Shown one piece after another: positions 35,211 to 44,536 of a stretch of 64,000 nucleotides of DNA; within the stretch, counting starts at the first letter, position 1, and every line of letters begins with the position of its first letter. The position numbers and the translations under genes were made by a program. The notes beneath the pieces are model-generated. The model made no database searches. It saw only the letters and a list, made by a program, of their open reading frames with translations, and was not told the origin of the DNA. Origin of the DNA: Burkholderia sp. PAMC 26561 (GTDB lineage Bacteria > Pseudomonadota > Gammaproteobacteria > Burkholderiales > Burkholderiaceae); contig NZ_CP014309.1 of assembly GCF_001557535.2 (NCBI RefSeq), positions 558,001-622,000 of the forward strand, in the 5' to 3' direction.

Positions 35211-35432
35211 TCAACGGACGCGTAGGCTGACCTGCCCTGCTTTCGCAACGGCACCAAGCTCTCCATATGCTTCGGCTACTGTCCTGGGAGCAAGAAGCCC
35301 GCCGGCCCGACGCTCCGGTTCGTTCACATCGCTCAGAGCAGCGGCCACATATGCTGCGGCGAATGCGCGATGACGGCTCAATCGGTCAATCGGTTCGTCA
35401 ATTGATTGCTGTGCGCGTTTGAACGTGCCCAT
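35211..35432 (-). pseudogene. Truncated HigA-like (addiction-module antidote) antitoxin remnant
   Basis: The frame from the ATG at 35432 reads HRAFAAAYVAAALSDVNEP, then RTVAEAYGELGAVAKAG-QVSLRVR and TGA. This is the pattern of small antitoxins with a final XRE-like HTH (typically ...GxxAVAKAAGVSREALYRAL). The protein stops at the start of the HTH and the expected downstream sequence is gone. No toxin gene is adjacent. Family assignment is from memory of the pattern. Confidence 0.5.
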
Positions 35433-35443
35433 GGTAGCCGGAC

Positions 35444-35710
35444 TCACTGTACGCCTGCAGACGCGTGCGCAGCGGCCGTGCGATATGCGCTATGGGACGA
35501 AGCGTTGAGCGCCCACACTTTCGCTTCGGCCGCCTGAATATCGCGTGGATAGTCCGAATCGTGGGTACTCGCCCGGTATCCCACCTGCTCAAGTTGAATC
35601 ACTTGCTCTAGGACTTGCCTGCGGGTCAATGGAGCATTGGACGATTGCACAAACGATGTCACGGAAATAAGCGCGACAAAGGCTACAACGGCGCAGACGA
35701 GCAGTTTCAT
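35444..35710 (-). CDS. Small exported DUF4148-type protein
   Basis: An 88-residue protein. The ATG at 35710 has GAGGACACCC upstream. It carries a signal peptide (LLVCAVVAFVALISVTSF) and then the DUF4148 core LTRRQVLEQVIQLEQVGY, DYPRDIQAAEAKV. DUF4148 proteins are small periplasmic Burkholderiaceae proteins of unknown function. It lies downstream of a heavy-metal-type sensor kinase; a second DUF4148 gene lies just upstream of the response regulator (38101). Confidence 0.88.
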   Translation of the reverse strand: MKLLVCAVVAFVALISVTSFVQSSNAPLTRRQVLEQVIQLEQVGYRASTHDSDYPRDIQAAEAKVWALNASSHSAYRTAAAHASAGVQ

Positions 35711-35862
35711 GACGGGTGTCCTCAATGTCGATGGCAACGAAAACAAAGCGATTGGTCTTCATTGTCGACCCCAGACACTGGCGCGACGCTGACGGCGTCA
35801 TCACGAAATCGTTATCTTTGGCGGCCGCCGCACAGGACGCGTCGACCTTGTGCGCGAGGTGG

Positions 35863-37293
35863 CTAGGTCCGGCCTTTTGTGAGAGGAAAGGTAAGGACGA
35901 AGCGAGTCGCGTCGCACTCGCTTTCAGCGTGTGCACGACCGCCGTGCAGCTCCATAATGGTCCGAACGATCGCGAGTCCCAATCCGGTTGATCCGCCTGT
36001 TGAGTGACTGCCGGCACGGGACGGGTCCGCACGATAAAACCGATCGAACACGCGCTCGATTAAAGCCGGATCGAGCGGAACGCCTTGATTGGTCACCGAG
36101 ACGCGCATCATGCCATCCAGGGCCTTGGCATCGAGCGTGATCTTGCCCGCTCGTGGCGTATAGCGGACTGCGTTCGCGAGCAAATTGCTGACCGCGCGTC
36201 GGAACAATTCTACATCTGCGCAGAGCCGCCCGCCGCCGCTTACCTGCAAATGTACGCCGGCTTCATCGGCAATGCCTTCGAAATATTCCGCGATTCGCAG
36301 CAGTTCATCACCGATACTAAATTCCAGCGTGTGCTTCGCGAAATTTGGATGTTCTGCACGCGCAAGAAACAGCACGTTCTCGATCATGCGTGAAAGCCGG
36401 TCGCTCTCCTCCAGATTGGACGCAAGTACCGCCTGATAATCTTCGCACGAGCGCGGCCTCGCCAGCGCGACTTCCGTCGCGCCGCGCAGATTTGCCAGCG
36501 GCGTTCGCATATCGTGCGCGAGGTCCGCGGTGAACCCGGACAACCGGTTAAAGCCCTGCTCGAATCCCGCGAACATGGTATTCAGTGAAACGACCAGTGT
36601 CTGGAGCTCCTGCGGCACGTTACCTACCTTGATGCGCGAAGCAAGATTGTCGACAGTAAAGTTCTCGGCACTACGGGCAATCGCTCGGAGCGGACTCAGC
36701 GCACGCCGTACCAGCAGATAGCTCATCAGGAACGCGATCAGGACGCCAGCAGTCCCTGCATAACGCAGCCGGTCCCGGTACTGGTCCAGCAATAGCCATC
36801 GGTCATGCATGTTGCGCGTCACGATGATCGTAACGTCCGATCCATCGGCCAGCCGCCCCATCGCAGCGATGCGCCGGAAAGGTGTCTTGTCGGTAGCCGA
36901 ACGCTCGACGATCGCCGCGGCTGTGATCTGCCGCGACGCCGCAATGACGTCGGGAGGCCATGACAGCCGGTCCGCCGTTTCGAGACGATTATGCTGCAGC
37001 AGCACTTGTCCCTCTGCGTCAAGCACTTCCACCGACAAAGCCTCGTTGCCGAGAACCTGGCTCTCGATCCGCTCGTCGTGCATACGTAGATCGCGGGTAT
37101 CGGCGAGCTCTTCCACCAGCCGGCGGGTATGACGGGTTGCGAGCACGATATCCAGATCGTCCTGAGTCCGCACTTCGTGCGCAAGCGCCAGGTAGACGTA
37201 GCTGCCGACCAGTGCGAAAACGGCAAGCGTGGTGCCGGCAAATACCAGCGCGAGCGTCGCTGTCAGCGAGCGGGACCGAGCGCGCCTCAGCAT
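35863..37293 (-). CDS. Sensor histidine kinase, heavy-metal sensor (CusS/IrlS-like) type
   Basis: A 476-residue kinase. TM1 is ATLALVFAGTTLAVFALVG, followed by a periplasmic domain of about 140 residues, TM2 (GTAGVLIAFLMSYLLV) and a HAMP linker (RRALSPLRAIARSAENF). The H-box is FTADLAHDMRTPLANLRGA with the phosphoacceptor His. The ATPase domain shows NLLANAVRYTP (N-box), VFDRFYRADPS (F-box) and GLGLAIVRTIMELHGG (G2-box). Its ATG overlaps the last base of the response regulator stop (TAATG), so the two are translationally coupled. It points away from the RND operon but probably controls it. Confidence 0.95.
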   Translation of the reverse strand: MLRRARSRSLTATLALVFAGTTLAVFALVGSYVYLALAHEVRTQDDLDIVLATRHTRRLVEELADTRDLRMHDERIESQVLGNEALSVEVLDAEGQVLLQHNRLETADRLSWPPDVIAASRQITAAAIVERSATDKTPFRRIAAMGRLADGSDVTIIVTRNMHDRWLLLDQYRDRLRYAGTAGVLIAFLMSYLLVRRALSPLRAIARSAENFTVDNLASRIKVGNVPQELQTLVVSLNTMFAGFEQGFNRLSGFTADLAHDMRTPLANLRGATEVALARPRSCEDYQAVLASNLEESDRLSRMIENVLFLARAEHPNFAKHTLEFSIGDELLRIAEYFEGIADEAGVHLQVSGGGRLCADVELFRRAVSNLLANAVRYTPRAGKITLDAKALDGMMRVSVTNQGVPLDPALIERVFDRFYRADPSRAGSHSTGGSTGLGLAIVRTIMELHGGRAHAESECDATRFVLTFPLTKGRT

Positions 37294-37970
37294 TAGTCGT
37301 CTTCTCGCGTGTCGATCACGTAGCCGACACCGCGCACGGTGCTGATCAATTTTACTTCGAACTCTTCGTCGATCTTCGCGCGCAGGCGGCGGATCGCCAC
37401 TTCCACGACGTTTGTGTCGCTGTCAAAATTCATGTCCCATACGTAAGAAGCGATCTGAGTGCGGCTCATCACCTCGCCTTTCTTGCGTGCGAGCAATTGC
37501 AGCAATGCAAATTCACGGGGCGTCAGCTCGATGCGCTTGCCCGCCCGACGCACCTTGCGACGCGTGACATCGATCTCCAGATCGGCGACGGTGATCAGGT
37601 CGCTTTCCCGCGGTGGTCCGCGCCGCGCCAGCGTGCGCACACGCGCGAGCAACTCCACAAACGCGAATGGCTTGACGAGGTAATCGTCACCGCCCAGCTC
37701 GAGTCCGCGAACGCGATCGCTGACGTCGTCGCGTGCGGTCAGGAAAAGTACTGGCGTAGCCTTCAAGGTCCGCAGGTTCTTGAGGACAGCCCATCCGTCC
37801 ATAGTCGGCAACATCACGTCAAGGACGATGACGTCGTAATTTTCTTCTCTCGCAAGGATCAGGCCTTCGGCGCCGTCCGCTGCTGTGTCTATGGAATAAC
37901 CCGCTTCCTCGAGGCCCTTCTTGATATAAGCGAGTGCCTTCTGCTCATCTTCAACGACCAGGATCCTCAT
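37293..37970 (-). CDS. OmpR-family response regulator (CusR/IrlR/CopR-like)
   Basis: A 225-residue regulator. The start at 37970 ([13 protein letters not shown]) is fixed by the receiver domain; the open frame extends upstream without meaning. The receiver has EDE, the phosphorylated Asp near residue 51 in [21 protein letters not shown] and [13 protein letters not shown]. The winged-helix output domain carries [20 protein letters not shown] and [15 protein letters not shown], then [11 protein letters not shown]. It is the first gene of a regulator-kinase pair divergent from the RND efflux operon, suggesting metal or biocide-responsive control. Confidence 0.95.
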   Translation of the reverse strand: MRILVVEDEQKALAYIKKGLEEAGYSIDTAADGAEGLILAREENYDVIVLDVMLPTMDGWAVLKNLRTLKATPVLFLTARDDVSDRVRGLELGGDDYLVKPFAFVELLARVRTLARRGPPRESDLITVADLEIDVTRRKVRRAGKRIELTPREFALLQLLARKKGEVMSRTQIASYVWDMNFDSDTNVVEVAIRRLRAKIDEEFEVKLISTVRGVGYVIDTREDD

Positions 37971-38100
37971 GTTTTTGCCTCGGCGCCGCGTTGATTGACT
38001 TGCATCGATATTACGCCAGTCACTTCGCATCGCGATTACAAAACTGTTATCTGCGATTCGTGGCGGCCGGGACGTCGGATTCGGCGGGCATAGACACGCA

Positions 38101-38388
38101 TCAGTTTGAGTCGGGCTGCGCATTGACAGTGCTGCCGCTTCCAGTCGTACCGTTGACCGCACCTCCGTACCCCGTGTTCGCTTGATCGTTCAGCCTGGCC
38201 TCGGCAGCCTGGATATCGTCCGGATAATGCAGGCCTTTCTGTGCAGGGTGATATCCGGCATTTTCGATCTGCACGAGTTCGGCCTTGACCTGGGCTTGGG
38301 TTATCGGGTCGTTGTTGCTCTGTGCAAATGTCAGGGCCGGAGCGGTAAGGACAGCAGCCATCAGGAATGCCTGGATTGCGCGTTTCAT
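38101..38388 (-). CDS. Small exported DUF4148-type protein
   Basis: A 95-residue protein from the ATG at 38388 with a GAGGTGTCAACT RBS. The signal peptide is [21 protein letters not shown], followed by [20 protein letters not shown] and [13 protein letters not shown], the DUF4148 hallmark, and a Gly/Ser/Thr-rich tail. It lies between the response regulator and the RND operon. Together with the DUF4148 gene at 35444, it brackets the two-component system. Confidence 0.9.
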   Translation of the reverse strand: MKRAIQAFLMAAVLTAPALTFAQSNNDPITQAQVKAELVQIENAGYHPAQKGLHYPDDIQAAEARLNDQANTGYGGAVNGTTGSGSTVNAQPDSN

Positions 38389-38651
38389 AGTTGACACCTC
38401 TTGAACGTTGATCATGACTTCTCGTTGTGAGACAGCCTGAATGCATTGTGCGAGGACGAGGGTGACAGCAAGCCGACCATTCCATTACAAGATTGATAAC
38501 TGTGGGAGCCGCTTGCAAACGGCAATTCGGAGGCGTTTTCAACATGACGTATTTGTAATTAACTCGACGGTATCCGGTAAGTGCGGGTCGGCGAGACTCG
38601 CTCATCAAGAAGCCCGACCGTGTTCTTACGGCTCACCGTTCAGGAAACCCT

Positions 38652-41600
38652 ATGTGGATCGTCAGACTCGCCCTCAACCGGCCTTATACGTTCATCGTCC
38701 TTGCGATCCTTCTCTTTATCCTGGGGCCGCTTGCAATTGTCAGAACACCGGTTGATATCTTCCCAAGCATCAATATCCCGGTGGTCAGCATTGTCTGGTC
38801 GTATAACGGCTTCTCCGCCGAGGACATGGCGCACCGGATCACGTCGAACTATGAACGCGCCCTGACCTCGGACGTCGAAGATATCGAACACATTGAATCG
38901 CAGTCGCTCAATGGCGTCTCAGTGGTAAAGGTATTCTTCCACCCCGGCGCCGACATTAATCGCGCGATTGCTCAAGCAGCATCGAACTCAGCCTCGATCC
39001 TGCGCGTGCTGCCGCCCGGAACCCTGCCACCGAATATCATCACGTACAACGCTTCAACGGTGCCGATCCTGCAGCTGGGTCTTTCGAGCAAGTCGCTGCC
39101 TGAGCAAACCCTGTATGACCTCGGCAACAGCTTTATTCGCACGCAACTCGCGACAGTTCAAGGTGCGGCTGTGCCCTTGCCCTTCGGCGGCAAGGTACGG
39201 CAGATCATGGTCGACATCAACTCGCGCGCGTTGCAGGCGAAAGGTCTTTCACCACTCGATGTGGTCAACGCCGTCAATACGCAGAACCTGATCCTGCCGG
39301 GCGGCACGGCGAAGATCGGCACGCGCGAGTACAACGTGCAAATGAACGGCAGCACGACGAGCGTCGCGGCGCTAAACAACCTGCCGATCAAGACGGTCAA
39401 TGGCGGCGTGGTGTATGTACGCGACGTCGCGCAGGTTCGCGACGGCTACGCGCCGCAAACGAACATCGTGCGCAGCAACGGTTCGCGTGCGGCCCTGCTC
39501 GAAGTCGAGAAGACCGGCAGTACGTCGACGCTGACCATCATCAGCCAGATCAAGTCGATGCTGCCGAACATCACCGCCGGGCTGCCCAAGTCGCTCGTGG
39601 TCACGCCGCTCGGCGATCAGTCTGTCTTCGTGAAATCGGCCATAACAGGCGTCGTGCGCGAAGCGCTGATCGCGGCATGCCTGACCGCGCTGATGATCCT
39701 CCTGTTCCTCGGCAGTTGGCGCGCTACGCTGATCATCGCTGTGACCATTCCGTTGGCCGTCCTGACGTCGCTCATTGGTCTCTCCGTGCTGGGCGAGACC
39801 ATCAATATTATGACGCTCGGCGGCCTCGCGCTCGCGGTCGGGATCCTGGTGGATGACGCAACGGTCGCCATCGAAAACATCACGCACCACCTGGAGAATG
39901 GCGCGCCTTTGCACGATGCCATCCTGAACGGTTCGGGCGAAATTGCCGTGCCGACCTTCGTGTCGACGCTGTCGATCTGTATCGTGTTCGTACCGATGTT
40001 CCTGCTGAGCGGCGTTGCGCGATATCTGTTCGTGCCGATGGCCGAAGCAGTCGTGTTTGCAATGATCGCGTCTTACTTCTTCTCCCGCACGCTGATTCCC
40101 ACGCTCGCAATGTACCTGATGAAAGCGCGGTCCCGCGACAACGCCGCGCCCCCCGGCCGCTTCGGCGTGCTGATCCGCTTCCAGGCCGCGTTCGAGCGTC
40201 GTTTTGAACAGTTTCGCGGCGGTTACAAGCGCATGCTTGGCCGCGCTATTGAACGTTGGCGCATGTTTTTGCCGATCTTCATGCTCGTGTGCGTTGGTTC
40301 ACTGGCATTGATTCCGTTCACCGGACAGGACTTCTTCCCGACAGTCGATGCCGGCGAAATTCGCCTCCATATGCGCGCGCCGACTGGCACGCGGATCGAA
40401 CAGACCGCTCGCATCGCGGACGAAGTCGAAGCGAAAATCAACACGGTGATCCCGAAGTCCGAACAGGCCGCGCTGCTCGACAACATCGGCGTGCCGGTGA
40501 GCGGGATCAACCTGACCTATGCGTCTTCCGGCCCGATCGGTTCGGAAGATGCGGACATCATGGTGTCGCTCAAGCCCGGCCACAAGCCGACAGCCGGCTA
40601 TGTGACGACGCTGCGTAACACCCTCACGAACGCGTTTCCAAGTGTCACATTCGCGTTCCTGCCCGCTGATATCGTCAGCCAGATCCTAAACTTCGGCTTG
40701 CCGGCGCCCATCGACATCCAGATCGTCGGAGCCAAACTCGACCAGAATCGCGTGGTCGCGAACGATTTGCTAGCGAAGCTGCGCGGCGTGCGCGGTCTTG
40801 TCGATGCCCGCATCCAGCAGCCAGGCGACGAACCGGCAATCAACCTGGATGTCGATCGCACCAAGGCATTGCAGGCCGGCCTGACACAGCACGACGTTGC
40901 GCAGAACCTGCTGATTGCGCTCTCGGGCAGCTCGCAAACAACGCCGAATTTCTGGCTCGATCCAAAAAACGGCGTGAGCTATCCGTTGATGGCCGAAGTC
41001 CCGCAATACGATATCCATTCGCTTCAGACACTTGCCAACCTGCCGTTGACCAAGGTTGCCAACTCGAGCGCGCCGCAGAACATCTTGGGATCGCTCGCCA
41101 CGATGTCGCGGGTATCGCAGGAAGCGGTGGTCTCGCATTACAACGTGCAGCCCGTGCTCGACATCTATGCATCCGCACAAGGGCGCGATCTTGCCGGGGT
41201 AGCGGCGGACGTCACCACGCTCGTCGATCAGGCAAAGGTAAAACTGCCCGCGGGATCATCGATCGTGATTCGTGGTCAGGTGCAGTCGATGCACGACTCG
41301 TTCACGGGCCTCGGCATGGGACTCGCCTTCGCCGTCGTGCTCGTTTATCTGCTGATGGTCGTCAACTTCCAGTCATGGCTCGACCCGCTGATCATCATCA
41401 GCGGCCTGCCTGCGTCGCTTGCAGGCATAGCGTGGATGCTGTTTGCCAGCCACACGACGCTCAGCGTGCCGGCGTTGACGGGAACGATTTTGTGTATCGG
41501 TATTGCTACCGCGAACAGCATCCTGGTCATCAACACCGCTCGCGAGATGCTTCAAGGTGGCGCGCCACCTTTAAAGGCTGCACTGGAAGCAGGTTTCAGC

Positions 41601-41861
41601 CGTTTCCGGCCAGTGCTCATGACAGCACTTGCCATGCTCATAGGCATGTTGCCGATGGCGCTCGGACTCGGCGACGGTGGCGAACAGAACGCGCCTTTGG
41701 GTCGTGCTGTCATTGGCGGCCTCGCAATCGGCACGGTCTCGACGCTGCTATTCGTGCCAGTGGTCTTCGGCATGGTTCACGCGTGGCGCGAACGGCGTGA
41801 AAAGAAACGCAAGGATGGCCCGGTGGAAGCAAACGGCCCGGAACCTCGCCCTACTCACTAG
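38652..41861 (+). CDS. RND-type multidrug efflux transporter (HAE1-like inner-membrane pump)
   Basis: A 1069-residue RND permease with the usual twelve-TM duplicated layout. TM1 is MWIVRLALNRPYTFIVLAIL, followed by a porter domain (IFPSINIPVVSIVW, GADINRAIAQAASN). The TM4 proton-relay segment GGLALAVGILVDDATVAIEN carries the paired Asp. The second half repeats the layout (FLPIFMLVCVGSLALIPFTGQDFFP) and ends with PALTGTILCIGIATANSILV and LGRAVIGGLAIGTVSTLLFVPV. The RBS is AGGAAACCCT. Order RND-MFP-OMF is less common than MFP-RND-OMF. It is divergent from a heavy-metal-type two-component system. Confidence 0.95.
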   Translation: MWIVRLALNRPYTFIVLAILLFILGPLAIVRTPVDIFPSINIPVVSIVWSYNGFSAEDMAHRITSNYERALTSDVEDIEHIESQSLNGVSVVKVFFHPGADINRAIAQAASNSASILRVLPPGTLPPNIITYNASTVPILQLGLSSKSLPEQTLYDLGNSFIRTQLATVQGAAVPLPFGGKVRQIMVDINSRALQAKGLSPLDVVNAVNTQNLILPGGTAKIGTREYNVQMNGSTTSVAALNNLPIKTVNGGVVYVRDVAQVRDGYAPQTNIVRSNGSRAALLEVEKTGSTSTLTIISQIKSMLPNITAGLPKSLVVTPLGDQSVFVKSAITGVVREALIAACLTALMILLFLGSWRATLIIAVTIPLAVLTSLIGLSVLGETINIMTLGGLALAVGILVDDATVAIENITHHLENGAPLHDAILNGSGEIAVPTFVSTLSICIVFVPMFLLSGVARYLFVPMAEAVVFAMIASYFFSRTLIPTLAMYLMKARSRDNAAPPGRFGVLIRFQAAFERRFEQFRGGYKRMLGRAIERWRMFLPIFMLVCVGSLALIPFTGQDFFPTVDAGEIRLHMRAPTGTRIEQTARIADEVEAKINTVIPKSEQAALLDNIGVPVSGINLTYASSGPIGSEDADIMVSLKPGHKPTAGYVTTLRNTLTNAFPSVTFAFLPADIVSQILNFGLPAPIDIQIVGAKLDQNRVVANDLLAKLRGVRGLVDARIQQPGDEPAINLDVDRTKALQAGLTQHDVAQNLLIALSGSSQTTPNFWLDPKNGVSYPLMAEVPQYDIHSLQTLANLPLTKVANSSAPQNILGSLATMSRVSQEAVVSHYNVQPVLDIYASAQGRDLAGVAADVTTLVDQAKVKLPAGSSIVIRGQVQSMHDSFTGLGMGLAFAVVLVYLLMVVNFQSWLDPLIIISGLPASLAGIAWMLFASHTTLSVPALTGTILCIGIATANSILVINTAREMLQGGAPPLKAALEAGFSRFRPVLMTALAMLIGMLPMALGLGDGGEQNAPLGRAVIGGLAIGTVSTLLFVPVVFGMVHAWRERREKKRKDGPVEANGPEPRPTH

Positions 41862-41905
41862 TCAATCCGCAATATTGCGCATCAACCTGCAAACAAGGCA
41901 TTTCA

Positions 41906-43096
41906 ATGAATCCGCATTCCGATCCACCCAAGTCTGATGTCGCCCCGGCCGATCGGGCCCGGCGCCGGTATGTCTTGCCCATTGCACTGATCGGGGCCGC
42001 TACCGCGCTGCTGATCCTGGGTATCGTGCCCCGGCTGCACGCGAGCACGGCGCTAACCGCTCAAACCAATGCACAGAGCGCCTTGGTCGTATCGGTGATC
42101 AAACCTAGCGTTGCGCCCGCGCAGCAAGAGCTGCTGCTGCCCGGGTCCGTCACGCCGTTTGCCGACGCTGCGATCTACGCGCGCACGAGTGGTTACGTTC
42201 AACACTGGACGCGCGACATTGGTGCCAAGGTCTCTGCAGGTGAGACGCTGGCGGTCATCCAGACACCGGAACTCGATGCGCAACTCGCGCAAGCGCGTGC
42301 GGATCAGGCCACCGCGCAGGCGAACTTCGCTTACGCCGACGCCACCGCGGAACGCTGGCAGCAGATGCTGACCACGCAGTCGGTATCGCAGCAGGACGCG
42401 GAGACCAAGAGCAGCGACCGTGACGCCAAGCGCGCGATGCTGCAATCTGCGATTGCCAACGTGAAACGGCTGTCGGAACTGGTCTCGTACGAGAAGGTGA
42501 CCGCGCCGTTCAGTGGCGTCATCACCGCGCGCAACGTGGATGTAGGCGCGCTTGTGAGCGCGGGCAGCACGCCGGGACTGGGAAGCAACACGGGTGAGCT
42601 TTTTCATGTGCAGCAGACCGACACATTGCGCGTTTTCGTCGATGTCCCGCAAAACGATGCACCGTATGTCACGTCCGGCACAGCGGTTTATCTGAGCGTA
42701 CAGCAATTCCCGGGAAAACGCTTTGCGGCAAAAGTTGCGCGCGATACGGGTTCTATCGATCCGGTCAGCCGCACGCTGCGTGTGGAAGTCGACGTCGATA
42801 ATCGCGACGGCGCGCTGATGCCGGGCGCCTATGCGCAGGTTCATCTCGGGCTCGCAAATCCGCATCCGGCACTCGACCTGCCCGTCAGCGCGCTGCTCTT
42901 CAGGCCCGATGGCGTGACTGTCGCCGTCGTGGATGCTGCCGGCAAGACGGCGCTCAAAGCGGTCGGCGTTGGACGCGATTTCGGCACGAGCATTGAGGTC
43001 ACCACTGGCTTGAATGCTACGGATCGCGTAATCGACAATCCCGGCGATGCAATCAGCGCCGGGCAGTCCGTGCGCATTGCGCCGAACGCGTCGTGA
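41906..43096 (+). CDS. RND efflux periplasmic adaptor (membrane fusion protein)
   Basis: A 396-residue HlyD/AcrA-type adaptor. An N-terminal TM anchor (YVLPIALIGAATALLILGIV) is followed by the lipoyl half VTPFADAAIYARTSGYVQHW, a coiled-coil hairpin (about residues 115-190, rich in Ala/Gln/Glu), the second lipoyl half VTAPFSGVITARNVDVGALV, the beta-barrel (LRVFVDVPQND, GSIDPVSRTLRVEV) and a membrane-proximal domain. It connects the RND pump to the outer-membrane channel. It lies 44 nt after the pump; its stop lies 11 nt before the next ATG. Confidence 0.94.
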   Translation: MNPHSDPPKSDVAPADRARRRYVLPIALIGAATALLILGIVPRLHASTALTAQTNAQSALVVSVIKPSVAPAQQELLLPGSVTPFADAAIYARTSGYVQHWTRDIGAKVSAGETLAVIQTPELDAQLAQARADQATAQANFAYADATAERWQQMLTTQSVSQQDAETKSSDRDAKRAMLQSAIANVKRLSELVSYEKVTAPFSGVITARNVDVGALVSAGSTPGLGSNTGELFHVQQTDTLRVFVDVPQNDAPYVTSGTAVYLSVQQFPGKRFAAKVARDTGSIDPVSRTLRVEVDVDNRDGALMPGAYAQVHLGLANPHPALDLPVSALLFRPDGVTVAVVDAAGKTALKAVGVGRDFGTSIEVTTGLNATDRVIDNPGDAISAGQSVRIAPNAS

Positions 43097-43107
43097 GGAT
43101 CAGGACC

Positions 43108-44535
43108 ATGTCACTCTCACGACTTTCGTGCCGGCTGAGCTGCGGGGCGCTTCTCGCATTGACCGGGTGTTCAACAATACCCTCCTACACCAGACCGGAT
43201 GTCATCGTGCCGCCCCATTTTGCCAACGCGCCAGCCTGGACGGTGGCAGCGCCGGGCGACACAGCGTCGCGCGGGCCATGGTGGACTGTTTTCCACGACC
43301 CGGATCTCGACAAACTCGAGTTGCGCGTGAACGTGTCGAACCAGAGTGTGAAAAAGGCCGTGGCGCAACTGGAGCAGGCCCGTGCACTCGTCTCGTACCA
43401 GCGCGCGGGATTATTCCCCAGCATCTCGGCGAACGTGTCGCAGCAGCGCTACCGGACCTCGCAGAATCTCGAGGGCAGGTCGCTTGCAGGCAAGACCATT
43501 CCAGACTACTCGACCGGACTCACGGCTAGCTGGGAGCCCGACCTTTTTGGCCGCATCAAGGATGCCGCGGTGAACGCGCAGGCAAGCGCCGATGCAAGCG
43601 CCGCCGACCTCGAAGCCGTGCGCTTGTCGGTGGCGAGCGACATCGCCACTGACTATTTTGATCTTCGTGCGCTCGACACGCAGAAAAAGCTGCTCGACGA
43701 TACCGTCACCGCGTACGCCGCCGCATTCAACCTGCTGGGGCAGCAATTGAGCGATGGCGCAATCGACGCGTCCGCTGTCGCGCAGGCGCAGACCCAGCTC
43801 GAAAGCACGCGTACCCTGGCCACGGACATCGTCGTTCAGCGTAGCCAGCTCGAACATGCAATTGCCACGCTGATCGCGGTACCCGCATCGACGTTCTCGA
43901 TCGCGCCGGTCGGGCGGACGTTCACACTACCGCAGATACCAGTCGGACTGCCATCGCAATTGCTTCTTCGCCGCCCCGATATTGCCGCCGCCGAGCGTCG
44001 GGTCGCCGCGGCGAATGCGCAGATTGGCGAAGCGCATGCAGCATTTTTCCCTGACCTGGTGTTGTCGGCGAGCGCGGGTCTTGAGAGCTCTTTCTTCGCG
44101 CCGTGGCTCACTGCGCCGAGTCTCTTCTGGGCACTCGGCCCCCAACTGGCCGGCACGCTATTCGATGGCGGCCGCCGTAATGCAACGCTCGCCGAGGTGA
44201 ACGGGCAATACGAGGGCGCAGTAGCCGATTACCGGCAGTCGGTGCTGTCATCGTTTCAGCAGGTCGAAGACAGCCTCTCCGCGCTGAACGCGCTCAAGGA
44301 CGAAGCAGCCAGTCAGCAACGCGCCACGTCCGCCGCCACGCTTGCACTGAAGCTCACGAAAAACCGCTTTCAGGCGGGCGCCGTCAGCTATCTGGACGTC
44401 GTCACAGCGCAAACCATCGCGCTGAATAACGAGCGCGCACGTGAACAGATCGACGCACGCCGGCTCGATGCCAGCGTGGCCCTGATTCATGCTCTGGGAG
44501 GTACGTGGCAAACCGGCGTCGGCAGTAGTCACTGA
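43108..44535 (+). CDS. Outer-membrane efflux lipoprotein, NodT/OprM family
   Basis: A 475-residue TolC-like lipoprotein. I choose the ATG at 43108 (MSLSRLSCRLSC), preceded by ATCAGGACC; a GTG at 43093 overlapping the adaptor stop is the alternative. The lipobox is LALTGCSTIP. The family repeats include AWTVAAPGDTASRGPWWTVFHDPDLDKLE, ASWEPDLFGRIKDA, LLRRPDIAAAERRVAAANAQIGEA and NRFQAGAVSYLDVVTAQT, here cited as separate blocks. It completes the tripartite efflux system. Immediately after its TGA, the decayed phosphatase-like copy begins, so its original downstream DNA has been replaced. Confidence 0.93.
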   Translation: MSLSRLSCRLSCGALLALTGCSTIPSYTRPDVIVPPHFANAPAWTVAAPGDTASRGPWWTVFHDPDLDKLELRVNVSNQSVKKAVAQLEQARALVSYQRAGLFPSISANVSQQRYRTSQNLEGRSLAGKTIPDYSTGLTASWEPDLFGRIKDAAVNAQASADASAADLEAVRLSVASDIATDYFDLRALDTQKKLLDDTVTAYAAAFNLLGQQLSDGAIDASAVAQAQTQLESTRTLATDIVVQRSQLEHAIATLIAVPASTFSIAPVGRTFTLPQIPVGLPSQLLLRRPDIAAAERRVAAANAQIGEAHAAFFPDLVLSASAGLESSFFAPWLTAPSLFWALGPQLAGTLFDGGRRNATLAEVNGQYEGAVADYRQSVLSSFQQVEDSLSALNALKDEAASQQRATSAATLALKLTKNRFQAGAVSYLDVVTAQTIALNNERAREQIDARRLDASVALIHALGGTWQTGVGSSH

Positions 44536-44536
44536 C

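Noticed and set aside
36960..37994. Plus-strand 344-codon frame across the two-component genes
   Set aside because: It is antisense to the response regulator and kinase, which are clearly real; long antisense frames are common in high-GC DNA.
42053..42865. Minus-strand 270-codon frame inside the efflux adaptor
   Set aside because: It lies wholly antisense to a well-supported adaptor gene and its Arg/Cys-rich translation resembles no family.
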